61,106 bases of DNA, from NCBI GenBank assembly GCA_017397125.1, contig JAFQKB010000001.1, forward strand, positions 1-61,106, read 5' to 3'. The notes under the pieces are model-generated. The model was not told where the DNA came from, made no database searches, and saw only the letters and a list, made by a program, of their open reading frames with translations. The stretch is from Clostridia bacterium (GTDB taxonomy: Bacteria; Bacillota; Clostridia; Oscillospirales; Acutalibacteraceae). Positions 8,566 to 17,495 of the stretch are shown in pieces (position 1 is the stretch's first letter; the number at the start of each line of letters is the position of its first letter). Position numbers and translations under genes: made by a program.

Positions 8566-10734
8566 TCATCCGGGGATTTCTGCATAGCTGCGATGGTAGA
8601 TATCGCCGTACACCACGATCTCACGGCCGGCGTATTCGAACACATAATAGGGACGGGCATAGATCTCGGTATACTTATGGGCCGGCGGGATGCGGACAAT
8701 CCGCACCGCATAGGCGGCATCCCCGGCGGCTATACCCAGCTGCGCGTCCGGCGCCAAGCCATACACGGCCGGTATATCCACCACCGAGTCGCTCTCATCA
8801 AGGGCGCCCAGGGTAAAGGCTGTCGGGTCGGCGCCCACAGCGGGCCGATTGGTCATAACGGCGCCTACCCGCAGCAGCCGATAGCTGCCGCCGTCCGCAA
8901 AGGCGTCCACCGTGGCATCCTCCAGCACCAGCCGGTGCGTTTCATCGAGAGCCACGCCGGTGGCATCCAGGTGCATCAGAAAGGACACTCCCAGGCCGTC
9001 CGCGCCCATTTCCAACACGCTGGTCCTGCCGCCCTCCGGCTTGAGCACCGGCTCCTCCTGCTGCTCCGGCTCGGTGGCAACGCCGTCGGCGGTCTTAAAC
9101 AGGCGGATATCGTCGATGAGCACCTCGCCGCCCTTATCCTGGAGGGCGAAGCCGATCTGGGTGTGGATGCCGGGATTGAAGGTGACGGCATAGGTCTGCC
9201 ACCCGGTATTGGTGGTGTTCAGCGAAACCGAAGCAAACCGCTTGGGCAGGGAGATATTGTTATCCACCAGGTTGATGGTGTTGGCGGCGCCTCTCTTGGT
9301 CACCTTGTAGTCAAAGGACAGCGTGTAGGAGACGCCCGGCTCCACCTTGAGCCATTTGAAGTAGTACAGATTACTGGCGGACACGGAGCTGTACCGGATC
9401 ACCCGGCCGTGGTCGTCCCCGCTGTCCGCAAAGGACATAAAGCCGTTTCGCCAGCCGCTGCTCTCCTTGGTCCAGAAGGTTTCCGCTCCCTTTCCGTTCA
9501 TACCGGCATCCGGGATCCGGCTGTTGCCCGGCTCGCAATACTTATTGGCCACAGAGGTGGACGAGGAGATGGTGGCGGTCTGCCGCTCTCCCTTGTAGGT
9601 GGTGCCGTCCGACACCTTAAACAGGGCGATGTCATCAAAATACATCTGGGATTTTACGCCGTAGATGCCGATGATCGCTTTTCCGTTTCCGCCGCTGGTG
9701 AACTGGACAGACCGCAGATGCCACTCATTGTCGGTGGCGGTGGAGCGGATCTGCTCGGTGGCGGTGGAGACGCGTCCCTTATAGTCCGCGTGGTCATAGA
9801 TGGCAAAGCCGTTGGTAAAGGGATCCACCACACCGATGCTGGCCTTGGCTGTATTGACCGCGCTGAGATACGGGGTCCTGACCCAGGCAGAAAAAATATA
9901 GGCGGTATTGGGCTCCACCGACACCTCAAAGGTGTGCCAGGTGGCGGTGGCAGTGGGATTGTCGTAATACAGCACCTTATCTCCGTCGGGGGCGGTGGCG
10001 TCCTCCACCACCGTCAACAGGCCGCCGCCCATAAAGTCCACCACATTCCACGGGGCGCCGTCGGCAGACTCAAAGCTGCCGTTGGCGATTCGGTTGACGC
10101 TGGCGGACCGGGGTCGGTTGGTGTCCGAGCCGAAGGAGGTGATCACCGGTGGCGTGTTGGAGCTGGTGAGGGTCACGTCGTCCACGTAGTTGGTGTGGCT
10201 GCCGGTGGAGGGGATCACAAACTCGATGCGGATATAAGTGTTATTGCCCGTATCAAACTGGGCAGTATTCTTGCTGAAAGAGGGCTTGGCACCCAGGCCG
10301 AACAGGCCGTTGTTCCAGCCGGCAGTGGCCGCAGTAAGGGCCACACCCACCGTATTCTGCGTGCTGCGGGAGGCGCCCATCATAACCCGGTACTGGAGGG
10401 CGCTGGAGACACTGTTCTTGCTGCGGGCGCAGGTAAAATCCAGGGTGTACACCGTATCCTTGGTCACCTGGATCACCTGGGAGAGCACCGTCTGGCCGTA
10501 GCCGCCGGACTCCACGGTCACCGCCATACTGTAGCTGCCGCTGTTCTTGTAGCTGGAGTTGCTGCTCACATAGGTACCGTTGGCCGTCCAGCCAGTGGTG
10601 CCGCTCTCAAAACCGCCGTTGGTAACCACACCCGCCGACGCCGATGCCGTGGGCAATAGCGGCAGCGTGGCGGCCAGCACACTCAGCAGAAGGGCGAAAA
10701 CGAACAGTCTGTGCATCCAGTTGATCTTTTTCAT
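8566..10734 (-). CDS. Secreted multi-CBM protein without catalytic domain
   Basis: A protein of 722 aa from the ATG at 10734 with AAGGAGG upstream. A signal peptide (about 1-34) is followed by three CBM4/9-like beta-sandwich modules: about 35-190 (VVTNGGFESGTTGW), about 210-375 (RIANGSFESADGAPW) and about 400-550 (a module ending EVLIDDIRLFKTADG). Residues about 560-722 form a different domain with Arg/Tyr-rich strands (IYARPYYVFEYAGREIVVYG), also seen in other secreted Firmicutes proteins; its role is unknown to me. No GH motifs are visible. It follows the GH-A-like gene by 20 bp, copying the order at 1-2.7 kb. It probably helps hold substrate near the enzymes (inference). Confidence 0.85.
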   Translation of the reverse strand: MKKINWMHRLFVFALLLSVLAATLPLLPTASASAGVVTNGGFESGTTGWTANGTYVSSNSSYKNSGSYSMAVTVESGGYGQTVLSQVIQVTKDTVYTLDFTCARSKNSVSSALQYRVMMGASRSTQNTVGVALTAATAGWNNGLFGLGAKPSFSKNTAQFDTGNNTYIRIEFVIPSTGSHTNYVDDVTLTSSNTPPVITSFGSDTNRPRSASVNRIANGSFESADGAPWNVVDFMGGGLLTVVEDATAPDGDKVLYYDNPTATATWHTFEVSVEPNTAYIFSAWVRTPYLSAVNTAKASIGVVDPFTNGFAIYDHADYKGRVSTATEQIRSTATDNEWHLRSVQFTSGGNGKAIIGIYGVKSQMYFDDIALFKVSDGTTYKGERQTATISSSTSVANKYCEPGNSRIPDAGMNGKGAETFWTKESSGWRNGFMSFADSGDDHGRVIRYSSVSASNLYYFKWLKVEPGVSYTLSFDYKVTKRGAANTINLVDNNISLPKRFASVSLNTTNTGWQTYAVTFNPGIHTQIGFALQDKGGEVLIDDIRLFKTADGVATEPEQQEEPVLKPEGGRTSVLEMGADGLGVSFLMHLDATGVALDETHRLVLEDATVDAFADGGSYRLLRVGAVMTNRPAVGADPTAFTLGALDESDSVVDIPAVYGLAPDAQLGIAAGDAAYAVRIVRIPPAHKYTEIYARPYYVFEYAGREIVVYGDIYHRSYAEIPG

Positions 10735-10754
10735 ATTCGTCGTCCTCCTTTCTG

Positions 10755-12695
10755 TCAGCCAACCTTGACCATACGGACGTCGTCAATGGCGAAGGAGCCT
10801 GCATTGGCCACCTCTGCCTGGAAGTGGAAATGCACCACCGAGCTGTTACCGGAATTGAAAGTGAACTCGGTATAGGTCCAGTCGCCGGTGGTCTGTCTGA
10901 ACCAACTGGCACCGTTGACGCTGTAGTCCTTGATGTTCTGGTCCTTGACATACAGATGCCAGGTGCCGGTGCCGGAGATCCGCTTGGTGTAGAAAGAGAT
11001 CTTGTAGTCGGTGTTCTTCTCCACCGGGATGCCGGTCTGCTGGGCGCCCAGGCCCCACTGGTTGGGCTCCGCCACCAGCACTGCATAGTCGCCGGAGAAT
11101 GCGTGGGCCGCAGTGATGGCGGAGTGGGATCCCACATACCAGCCGTCTTTGCCGTTTTCAAAGCCGCCGTTGACCACCAGATTGGTGGGCAGCACCGCCG
11201 CATTGGAGGTGGAGGTATGCCCGTTGACGGTGACGCGGTACCGGACCGTGCTGCCGTCGGGAGAGACGTTGTCTATATAGGTGTACCGATAGCCGCCGGT
11301 GTCGGTGGTGGTCACCGCACCGGTGTCCTTGGCCATGGTGGTCCAGGGGCCGCCATCCACAGATCGCTCCAGGGTATAGGTGGTCACCCCCTTGGGCTGT
11401 ATCCAGTACACCGTGCGGTCGCCGTCGTTGTACAGAATGGACGGCTTGCCGGTGGTGTGATGCTCCGGCCGGGCGGCGGCACGGTAGCTCTCGATGTAAT
11501 AATACTGCTCGTAGGTGGCCTGGCGGAAATCATAGGTGTTGGCCGCGCCGTTTTTCAGCAGCTGATGGCCGCCGCCATTATTGGCTGTGGGTTCCCAGGC
11601 CCACTGGAACCAGCCGGTGTAGTGGTTGTTCATAAAACTTTTGCGGAAGTTCTGCCAATGGGTAGACAGCGTGGACTCTGCATACACGTCGTTGCTGACG
11701 CCCCACTCGGTGGCCAGCATAGGCGCCGTGGCATAATACTGAGTCAGCTCGATGGAGTTGGCGTTGCTGGAATATTGGTTGCGGCCTACCATATCAAAGT
11801 CGCAATCCGCATACATGGCAAAGTTAGAACTGTTGGTGGCGATGGTGACCGGCGTATCCGGCATCACATCCTTCATCGCTGCGGTTACCACCTTAACAAA
11901 GTGAACCGCATCGTCCTGGGTGACACCATACGTCTCCCGATCACCGCTGTCCATGTGGTTGCCCAACTGAGAGTCGTTGATCTCATTCTCCAGCTCTACG
12001 GTGGAACAGGTCATCACCACCACATCCGGGTACTCCTTGAGCACCTCGCACACCGGGCGCACAAAACGGTCCGCATAGTGCCGGGCGATCTCCGGATTGG
12101 AGTACATCTGGCAGACGAAATACCACAGATCCAGGTTGCTGTAATGCACTGCGGCGGAGGTGTGAAAGCACATGGCCCACAGCACCGGCATATCCACCTC
12201 ACGGCAAATGTCCAGAAACCGGCGGATGTTCTGCAGATAGTCCTCCCGGACACCCAATACGTCGCCGGTGTCCTGGTCGTGGATAATACCTTCGCCCCAG
12301 GGAGAGCCCTCATAGCCCAGGATGTTGTAGCCCAGGGCCTTCAGGTTGAATATCTCCTTACGAAGATTGGCAACACCGTACTGGTCAATGCCGATCTTAT
12401 TGAAATCCTGCCAATAGTCCACCGGACGGTCGTTGACATAGTCGTAGGAGCCGTCCCGCTCTTCGTTATCCGGGTTGGCGGTCAGGCCGCTGCCCAAATA
12501 GTAGTGGGTAAACCAAGGATACCAGATGCCCTCCAGATAGCCGTCCCGCTCCAGGATCTCCGACACACTTTTGGGGACAATCTCCACCTGTGGAGCGGTC
12601 TCGCTGCCGCTGACCAAAAAGGCACCCGCTACACTGGTCAGCAACGCGATGGCACACAATATCGGCAGAAGGATCTTTCCGTGTAATCCACGCAT
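10755..12695 (-). CDS. Secreted clan GH-A-like glycoside hydrolase with C-terminal CBM
   Basis: A protein of 646 aa from the ATG at 12695, preceded by AGGAAAGGA. The upstream frame to 12785 overlaps the promoter and is rejected. After the signal peptide the barrel spans about 45-395, with GIWYPWFTHYYLGSGLT, VELENEINDS (E238 acid/base candidate) and MLATEWG (E330 nucleophile candidate). A fibronectin-type linker (about 405-505) and one CBM4/9-like module (about 510-646, NLVVNGGFENG) follow. Length and module order match the gene at 720-2723, while the barrel has an extra loop near residues 75-95. It is the first gene of a two-gene operon with its own promoter. Confidence 0.8.
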   Translation of the reverse strand: MRGLHGKILLPILCAIALLTSVAGAFLVSGSETAPQVEIVPKSVSEILERDGYLEGIWYPWFTHYYLGSGLTANPDNEERDGSYDYVNDRPVDYWQDFNKIGIDQYGVANLRKEIFNLKALGYNILGYEGSPWGEGIIHDQDTGDVLGVREDYLQNIRRFLDICREVDMPVLWAMCFHTSAAVHYSNLDLWYFVCQMYSNPEIARHYADRFVRPVCEVLKEYPDVVVMTCSTVELENEINDSQLGNHMDSGDRETYGVTQDDAVHFVKVVTAAMKDVMPDTPVTIATNSSNFAMYADCDFDMVGRNQYSSNANSIELTQYYATAPMLATEWGVSNDVYAESTLSTHWQNFRKSFMNNHYTGWFQWAWEPTANNGGGHQLLKNGAANTYDFRQATYEQYYYIESYRAAARPEHHTTGKPSILYNDGDRTVYWIQPKGVTTYTLERSVDGGPWTTMAKDTGAVTTTDTGGYRYTYIDNVSPDGSTVRYRVTVNGHTSTSNAAVLPTNLVVNGGFENGKDGWYVGSHSAITAAHAFSGDYAVLVAEPNQWGLGAQQTGIPVEKNTDYKISFYTKRISGTGTWHLYVKDQNIKDYSVNGASWFRQTTGDWTYTEFTFNSGNSSVVHFHFQAEVANAGSFAIDDVRMVKVG

Positions 12696-12756
12696 ATTTC
12701 TCGCATCCTTTCCTACTGTTTTTTGCCCTTGTCCGACAAAGCAACATTCTGCCATC

Positions 12757-12785
12757 ATTTTACCAAAAACACACAGGAAAAGCAA
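12757..12785 (-). promoter_or_regulatory. Sigma-A promoter for the GH-A-like/CBM pair
   Basis: On the minus strand TTGCTT (12785-12780) and TAAAAT (12762-12757) are separated by 17 bp. The predicted start, about 12750, leaves a leader of about 55 nt before the ATG at 12695. Confidence 0.7.
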
Positions 12786-12814
12786 CCAATATATTGCAGT
12801 AATATGATCGGTTG
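12783..12814. promoter_or_regulatory. Operator-like dyad against the -35 box
   Basis: A nested dyad: outer arms CAACC (12783-12787) and GGTTG (12810-12814), inner arms ATATT (12791-12795) and AATAT (12801-12805), nearly co-centred at 12798. It abuts the -35 box of the promoter at 12757-12785, so an activator such as an AraC- or LacI-type sugar sensor would be well placed. The binding protein is unknown. Confidence 0.4.
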
Positions 12815-12844
12815 AATTTTGCCGTATGCACCACTCCTCCGGGC

Positions 12845-12880
12845 AACAAAAAGGCTCCGGTGCAAACCGGAGCTTTTTTT
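12845..12880. terminator. Bidirectional terminator after the metallophosphoesterase gene
   Basis: The stem GCTCCGGT (12854-12861) with ACCGGAGC (12866-12873) has A-runs before and T-runs after it, so it can end transcripts on both strands. It closes the gene at 12899-13723. Confidence 0.75.
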
Positions 12881-12898
12881 GTTTTTATTCTCTTGAAG

Positions 12899-13723
12899 TC
12901 ACTCGCCGATGGTGTACAGATGCACGTTGCCGGTGATGCCCTGGGACACGCCATACTGGCACAGGCGGTCCGACAGGTGGCTGACGTTCTGAAAGTGCAG
13001 GTGGCCGGTCAGCACCGCCACCACCGGCGAATCCGGGGCGGTGAGCAGAGCGATAAATTCGTCGTTCTCCGGCGGACAACCCTCGTAATCGTTCATCCGG
13101 AAATACTCGCCGCAGCCATACACCGCCTTATAGTTTTCCGCATTCACCAGCGGCACGTGCATGGCCACCACCGTTTTTTTACCGGTGGCCAGCAGCCCCC
13201 GCAGGGTGTCCAGCTGCTCTGGGGTGATGCGGCGCTCCTGGTTGTCGATGCCCACGATCTGCAGGTCCCCCAGATCCACCACCGACACCGGCTGCTTCAT
13301 CATGGACAGACCCATGCCGTCGGGCAGCTTGTCTTTAGGCTCGTGGTTGCCGCAGACGATGGTATAGGGCACCTGCAGGTCGGTCAGTCCCTTTTCGGTG
13401 GCGCGGATATCCGCCGGGGTGATGTGGTTCATAATGTCGCCGGTGAGCACCGCCGCATCCGCCGTATTGGCCAGGGCCACCAGGCGGGCGTACTGCAGGC
13501 GGCTGTCCGCCATCTGCGCCGCCCCGGTGGGGGCACCATGAGCCTCTGCAAAATACCGGCGGGTGTCGATCCAGCCCTGGGTGTCCTGCAACGCTTTTTC
13601 CTTTTCCTCCGGGGTGGACAGCTCGTCATACGCCGTCAGATGGATGTCCGAAAAATGGCAGATCGTCTTTTTGGCCACACCGGGAACCGGAATATCAAAC
13701 CGTTCTATGGTCAACGTTTCCAT
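12899..13723 (-). CDS. Calcineurin-like metallophosphoesterase
   Basis: A protein of 274 aa without signal peptide, so cytoplasmic. All five blocks of the two-metal calcineurin-like fold are present: SDIH (D26, H28), TGD (D96), GNHE (N126, H127), MH (H189) and GHLH (H241, H243). It starts at ATG 13723 with GAGGTGA in the 12-bp gap after the histidine phosphatase gene, and the two are clearly co-transcribed. It hydrolyses a phosphomonoester or phosphodiester; the substrate is not readable. Its place at the tail of a glycan operon suggests removing phosphate from an imported or intermediate compound (inference). Confidence 0.85.
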   Translation of the reverse strand: METLTIERFDIPVPGVAKKTICHFSDIHLTAYDELSTPEEKEKALQDTQGWIDTRRYFAEAHGAPTGAAQMADSRLQYARLVALANTADAAVLTGDIMNHITPADIRATEKGLTDLQVPYTIVCGNHEPKDKLPDGMGLSMMKQPVSVVDLGDLQIVGIDNQERRITPEQLDTLRGLLATGKKTVVAMHVPLVNAENYKAVYGCGEYFRMNDYEGCPPENDEFIALLTAPDSPVVAVLTGHLHFQNVSHLSDRLCQYGVSQGITGNVHLYTIGE

Positions 13724-13735
13724 AGCATCACCTCA

Positions 13736-14464
13736 TCAAAAACGGCAGCGGTCGCTGTGGTTGTACCGCAGCGGCAGACCCTCCCGATACAGGTGAGAGT
13801 CATTGGACAGAGTCATGATACGGGGCACCACCATACCGTAGCGGTCGGGGTGAAAATCGATGACGGTAAAGCCGCTGTGGCACATATCGAAGCGGGTGGC
13901 GTAAATGGGATACGGGATGTCCAGCAGACAGCTCATAAACACCATGCTGCAGCCCTGGTGGGCAAACAGCGCCACCCGGTCGTCGTTGTCCCGCACCGGC
14001 TTATACATACCGGTATAGCGGTCGTGCTCATAGCCCAGCTCCGCAAACAGAGCATCCACACCCTCATACATCTTTTGGATACCGGTCTCAAAGGTGTACT
14101 CCGCCAGCTTGGGATGCTTGTACCAGTGGTGGCCCAGGGCCACCACCTCGGGGTCCAGCAGCAGCTTGCGGGTGTCCTTGTGATCCCAGGCCCAGGCCTG
14201 GTCCGGGTGGGGCCACTCGCCGATCATAAAGTCCTTTGCCACGTTGGCCTCGTTGCAGAAATCCAGCAACTTCGGCTCCCGACCCAGGATATCACAGGTG
14301 GGCTTGCCGGTGAGGATGGCACGATTGGAGGTGGAGGCGTATACCTTTTGGACGCCGTTCATACACAGCCGCTTGGCCAGCGCCTCCGCCTGCCGCTCGC
14401 CCAGAGGGGTCAGAGAGTCGGGATTATAAATAGGGTCGCCGTGGCGAACGTAGAAAAACAGCAT
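13736..14464 (-). CDS. Histidine phosphatase superfamily protein (copy 1)
   Basis: A protein of 242 aa from the ATG at 14464, behind AGGAGGATTATT. The N-terminus YVRHGDPIYNPDSLTPLG carries the RHG phospho-histidine motif (R7, H8), and ALFAHQG near residue 170 holds the second catalytic histidine. This is the phosphoglycerate-mutase-like fold, with a longer insert between the motifs than GpmB-type proteins. It is a paralogue of the divergent gene at 30075, with the same start and the same ending motif (HLYREGL). A terminator lies between it and the GH130 gene upstream and no clear promoter was found, so expression may depend on read-through. The substrate is unknown. Confidence 0.85.
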   Translation of the reverse strand: MLFFYVRHGDPIYNPDSLTPLGERQAEALAKRLCMNGVQKVYASTSNRAILTGKPTCDILGREPKLLDFCNEANVAKDFMIGEWPHPDQAWAWDHKDTRKLLLDPEVVALGHHWYKHPKLAEYTFETGIQKMYEGVDALFAELGYEHDRYTGMYKPVRDNDDRVALFAHQGCSMVFMSCLLDIPYPIYATRFDMCHSGFTVIDFHPDRYGMVVPRIMTLSNDSHLYREGLPLRYNHSDRCRF

Positions 14465-14486
14465 AATAATCCTCCTATTTTCAACC

Positions 14487-14528
14487 AAAAAGCGCCCCGC
14501 AGCACGACAGATCATTCTTGCGGGGCGC
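14487..14528 (-). terminator. Terminator of the large transport/GH130 operon
   Basis: A 10-bp perfect stem, GCGCCCCGCA (14492-14501) with TGCGGGGCGC (14519-14528), is followed in the minus direction by UUUUU (14491-14487). It marks the end of the operon that starts near 29.67 kb. Confidence 0.8.
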
Positions 14529-14559
14529 CTTTCATCGCCTTAACAGAGTTTTAGGGAGA

Positions 14560-15546
14560 TTACTGATGGTTCTCCTTCAGGTACTTAACCACGTCATCCA
14601 CCGTGGTAAAGGCCAGGGCCACATAGGTGTCCGCGGCGCCGTAGTAGATAGCGATGCGACCGGTGTCGGCATCCACCAGCGTGGCGCAGGGGAAGCAGAC
14701 GTTGGGCACAAAACCGGTGGTCTCATAATCCTTTTCGGGGGTGATCAGGTACTCCTTGCCGCGATACAGCACCTTGGAGGGATCCTCCAGATCCAGCAGC
14801 ACGGCGCCGAAGCTGTACACAAAGCCGTTGCAGGTGTTGACCACGCCGTGGTAGAACACCAGCCAGCCCTCGTCGGTCTCGATGGGCACATTGCCGGCGC
14901 CGATCTTGGTGGACTCCCACCACAGGTCGGTGCCACGGGCCATCACCAGCTTGTGCTTGCCCCAGTAGACCAGATCCGGGCTCTCGCTCAGCCAGATGTT
15001 GCCAAAGGGGGTATGGCCGTCGTCGCTGGGACGGTTGAGCATCAGATACTTGCCGTTCACCTTGCGGGGGAAGGGCACGCCGTTGCGGTTGAAGGGCAGG
15101 GTAGTGTTGGGCAGACGGGTAAAGGACTTAAAGTCGTTGGTCTTGCCCAGGCCCAGCACCGGGCCGTGATCGTCGGTACACCACACGATGTAATAAGCAT
15201 CCTCCAGCCAGGTGACGCGGGGATCGTAATAATAGGTGGAGGCAAAGGGCTCGCCGTTCTCATCCCGCCAGTCGATGGGGGTGGGATCGATCTCCCAGTT
15301 GATGCCGTCCTTAGAGTGGCCCACGTGCAGAGCCGGGGTCACCACGGTGTGGTCCGCACGGAACACGCCGATGTACTCATCGCCCCAGGGCACCACAGCG
15401 CTGTTGAATACGCGGGCGCAGCCCTTGGCGGGGTTGCGGGGGATGATGGGGTTGGCGTCATAGCGCCACACCACGTCGTCACAGCCGGCGGGACGATCCT
15501 GCCAGGGGATGTTCGGAAGGGGTGCACCGTTGATAATCTTTGCCAT
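14560..15546 (-). CDS. GH130 beta-mannoside phosphorylase
   Basis: A protein of 328 aa from the ATG at 15546 with AAGGAGAG upstream. It has no signal peptide, so it acts inside the cell. Family GH130 is clear from INGAPLPNIPWQDRP, NPIIPRNP, RVFNSAVV, YYYDPRVTWLED (candidate proton-donor D108), RPSDDGHTPFGNIWL and KIGAGNVPIETDEGW. The length fits the GH130_2 type (about 325-340 aa), which includes mannooligosaccharide phosphorylases and Man-beta-1,4-GlcNAc phosphorylase, rather than the longer mannosylglucose type. The reaction is phosphorolysis of a beta-1,4-mannoside to mannose-1-phosphate. As last gene of the permease operon it would process imported oligosaccharides. Mannan and N-glycan core both remain possible. 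Confidence 0.93.
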   Translation of the reverse strand: MAKIINGAPLPNIPWQDRPAGCDDVVWRYDANPIIPRNPAKGCARVFNSAVVPWGDEYIGVFRADHTVVTPALHVGHSKDGINWEIDPTPIDWRDENGEPFASTYYYDPRVTWLEDAYYIVWCTDDHGPVLGLGKTNDFKSFTRLPNTTLPFNRNGVPFPRKVNGKYLMLNRPSDDGHTPFGNIWLSESPDLVYWGKHKLVMARGTDLWWESTKIGAGNVPIETDEGWLVFYHGVVNTCNGFVYSFGAVLLDLEDPSKVLYRGKEYLITPEKDYETTGFVPNVCFPCATLVDADTGRIAIYYGAADTYVALAFTTVDDVVKYLKENHQ

Positions 15547-15590
15547 AATAAAACTCTCCTTACCTTTTGTTGACAATAACACCGACTGTA

Positions 15591-16553
15591 TCAGCCGACA
15601 ATACCTACGCGATCAATGCTCTGCACGAACTTGCGCTGCAGGAACATATAGAGAACCAGAACGGGAGCGATGAACAGCAGACACGCCGCCATACGGCTGT
15701 TACGGGAGTCGCCGCCCACGTTCTTGGCGGCGCTGGAGAAGGTGTCCAGCATAACCGCCAGGGGCTTGTTGTCCACCATGTACATACCCGCCATATAGTT
15801 CTCATTCCAGTGCCAGATGACCGAGAAGATGGTGACCGTCAGGAACACCACACCGGAGGAGGGCAGAATGACCGACAGGAAGGGGCGCATGGGTCCGGCA
15901 CCGTCCACGTAGGCAGCCTCTTCCAGCTCACGGGGCAGGCTCTCAAAGAATTTGCGGTAGATGAAGATGAACAGACCGGAGCGCACACCCACACCGAAGA
16001 AGGACGGCAGGTAGAAGGTCCAGGCGGTATCCACGATGTTGGGACGCAGGTCGATGCCCGTCCACTGGCGGAACTGGTTCAGAATGCCCAGTATGTCAAA
16101 GTGCGAATAGTTCAGATAGGTGGGAACCACCAGCATCTGTACCGGGATCATAATGGTCAGCAGCACCAGGAAGAAGACAAAATTCTTTCCTCCGAATTCG
16201 AAACGGGCAAAGCCGTAGGCCACCACCGCACAGACGAACACCTCGATCATGGCACTCACCTGACCCAACCACAGAGAGACCAGGCCGGCATCCACGTAAT
16301 TGAGGGCCTTGATGGCCACGTCAAAGTTGTGCCACGTGATCTCAGAGGGGATCCACACCACGCTGGGGTTATACATATCCGACTCGGGGCGTAGGGAGTA
16401 GCTGATCATATAGAGCAGCTGGAACAGCACCACATAGCTCAGGGCCAGCAGGAAAAAGTACCGCACAAAGTTGACAAAACCTCTTGTCAGGTTCTTTCTG
16501 AGCAGGACAGATTCCTCAGGACGGAGCGTGCCGTTAAATAATTTTTTTAACAC
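15591..16553 (-). CDS. Sugar ABC transporter permease, MalG-like (pair 2)
   Basis: A protein of 320 aa from a GTG start at 16553, with GAGGTGA seven bases upstream. It has six predicted membrane spans and the cytoplasmic EAA loop (EEAAYVDGAGPMRPFLSVILP-type) that docks on the transport ATPase. It pairs with the gene just upstream at 16582. An internal stretch between the second and third spans (HFDILGILNQFRQWTG) is longer than in most MalG proteins. No ATPase gene is in the window, so a shared MsmK-type ATPase encoded elsewhere is expected. Confidence 0.9.
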   Translation of the reverse strand: MLKKLFNGTLRPEESVLLRKNLTRGFVNFVRYFFLLALSYVVLFQLLYMISYSLRPESDMYNPSVVWIPSEITWHNFDVAIKALNYVDAGLVSLWLGQVSAMIEVFVCAVVAYGFARFEFGGKNFVFFLVLLTIMIPVQMLVVPTYLNYSHFDILGILNQFRQWTGIDLRPNIVDTAWTFYLPSFFGVGVRSGLFIFIYRKFFESLPRELEEAAYVDGAGPMRPFLSVILPSSGVVFLTVTIFSVIWHWNENYMAGMYMVDNKPLAVMLDTFSSAAKNVGGDSRNSRMAACLLFIAPVLVLYMFLQRKFVQSIDRVGIVG

Positions 16554-16581
16554 TCTTAATCACCTCACATGCATGGCTCCG

Positions 16582-17475
16582 TCAGGTAGCCCACTTGGAA
16601 AATACTGCCTTCTGGAGGAACAGAATGACCAGACCCAGAATGGCGCCGACCAAAGCAAAGTACACCCACAGCATGGCAGCACTCTGATCGTAGATCTGCT
16701 GCTGCATCGCCGTATAAGCCTGCCGCATAACGGTGTTGCTGGCGTCGGTGAACACCTCGATGGCCGTAAAGACGATGACCAGGATGGTGGTACCGCTCAG
16801 CATGGGGAAGGTCACGTACCAGAACTCCTCCCACTTGTTAGCGCCCTCTACGCGGCATACCTCGTACAGCTGCTCGGGGATGGACTGCAGACCGGAGATG
16901 AACAGAACGATCTGCACACCGCAATCCCAAAACAGGTCGAAGATGCGGTTAACGAAGTCCACCAGGAAATTCGTGATCTCCTTAGATAGGTGCATACCTT
17001 GCAGGATGGCGGTCACGTCGATGCCGTTGGTGGACATCTCCGCGCTGCCGCTACGCATGGCCTCGGCCGTGGCATCACCCTGGATGTAGGTCATAACCAC
17101 GCCGGTGGCAATGATAACAGGCAGGAAGAAAATGGAACGGAACACGATACGACCCCTGAACTTCTGATTGAGCAGAACGCCCACGATCAGACTCAGAGCC
17201 ACGACCAGCGGAATGGAATACGAGAAGGATATCAATGCGTCATACAGATTATCCACGTATTTAGCCGATTCGAAGAAAATGTACCGGATATTGGCCAGGC
17301 CCACAAACTCTGTGTCAAAGTTGGTGTCACCGATACTCACCTTGGAGAATACGAATATCAAGGACTGGACCACCGGAATCAGGAAGAAGATAATGAAACC
17401 AATCACCCACGGCAGGATGAACATGCGTCCATACATTCTCTTTTTCTGGCTGAAATCTTTTAATGATTTTTTCAT
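16582..17475 (-). CDS. Sugar ABC transporter permease, MalF-like (pair 2)
   Basis: A protein of 297 aa from the ATG at 17475 (MKKSLKDF), preferred over the ATG at 17499 because AGGTGAG lies eight bases before it. It has six membrane spans, the first at about 20-45, and an EAA-type loop (YEVCRVEGANKWEEFWYVTFP region). A charged insert around residues 130-170 (GDATAEAMRSGSAEM) is unusual for the family. It lies 20 bp after the DUF5696-like gene and just before its MalG partner. No binding protein adjoins this pair. Confidence 0.9.
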   Translation of the reverse strand: MKKSLKDFSQKKRMYGRMFILPWVIGFIIFFLIPVVQSLIFVFSKVSIGDTNFDTEFVGLANIRYIFFESAKYVDNLYDALISFSYSIPLVVALSLIVGVLLNQKFRGRIVFRSIFFLPVIIATGVVMTYIQGDATAEAMRSGSAEMSTNGIDVTAILQGMHLSKEITNFLVDFVNRIFDLFWDCGVQIVLFISGLQSIPEQLYEVCRVEGANKWEEFWYVTFPMLSGTTILVIVFTAIEVFTDASNTVMRQAYTAMQQQIYDQSAAMLWVYFALVGAILGLVILFLQKAVFSKWAT

Positions 17476-17495
17476 TGTCACACTCACCTGCCTTC

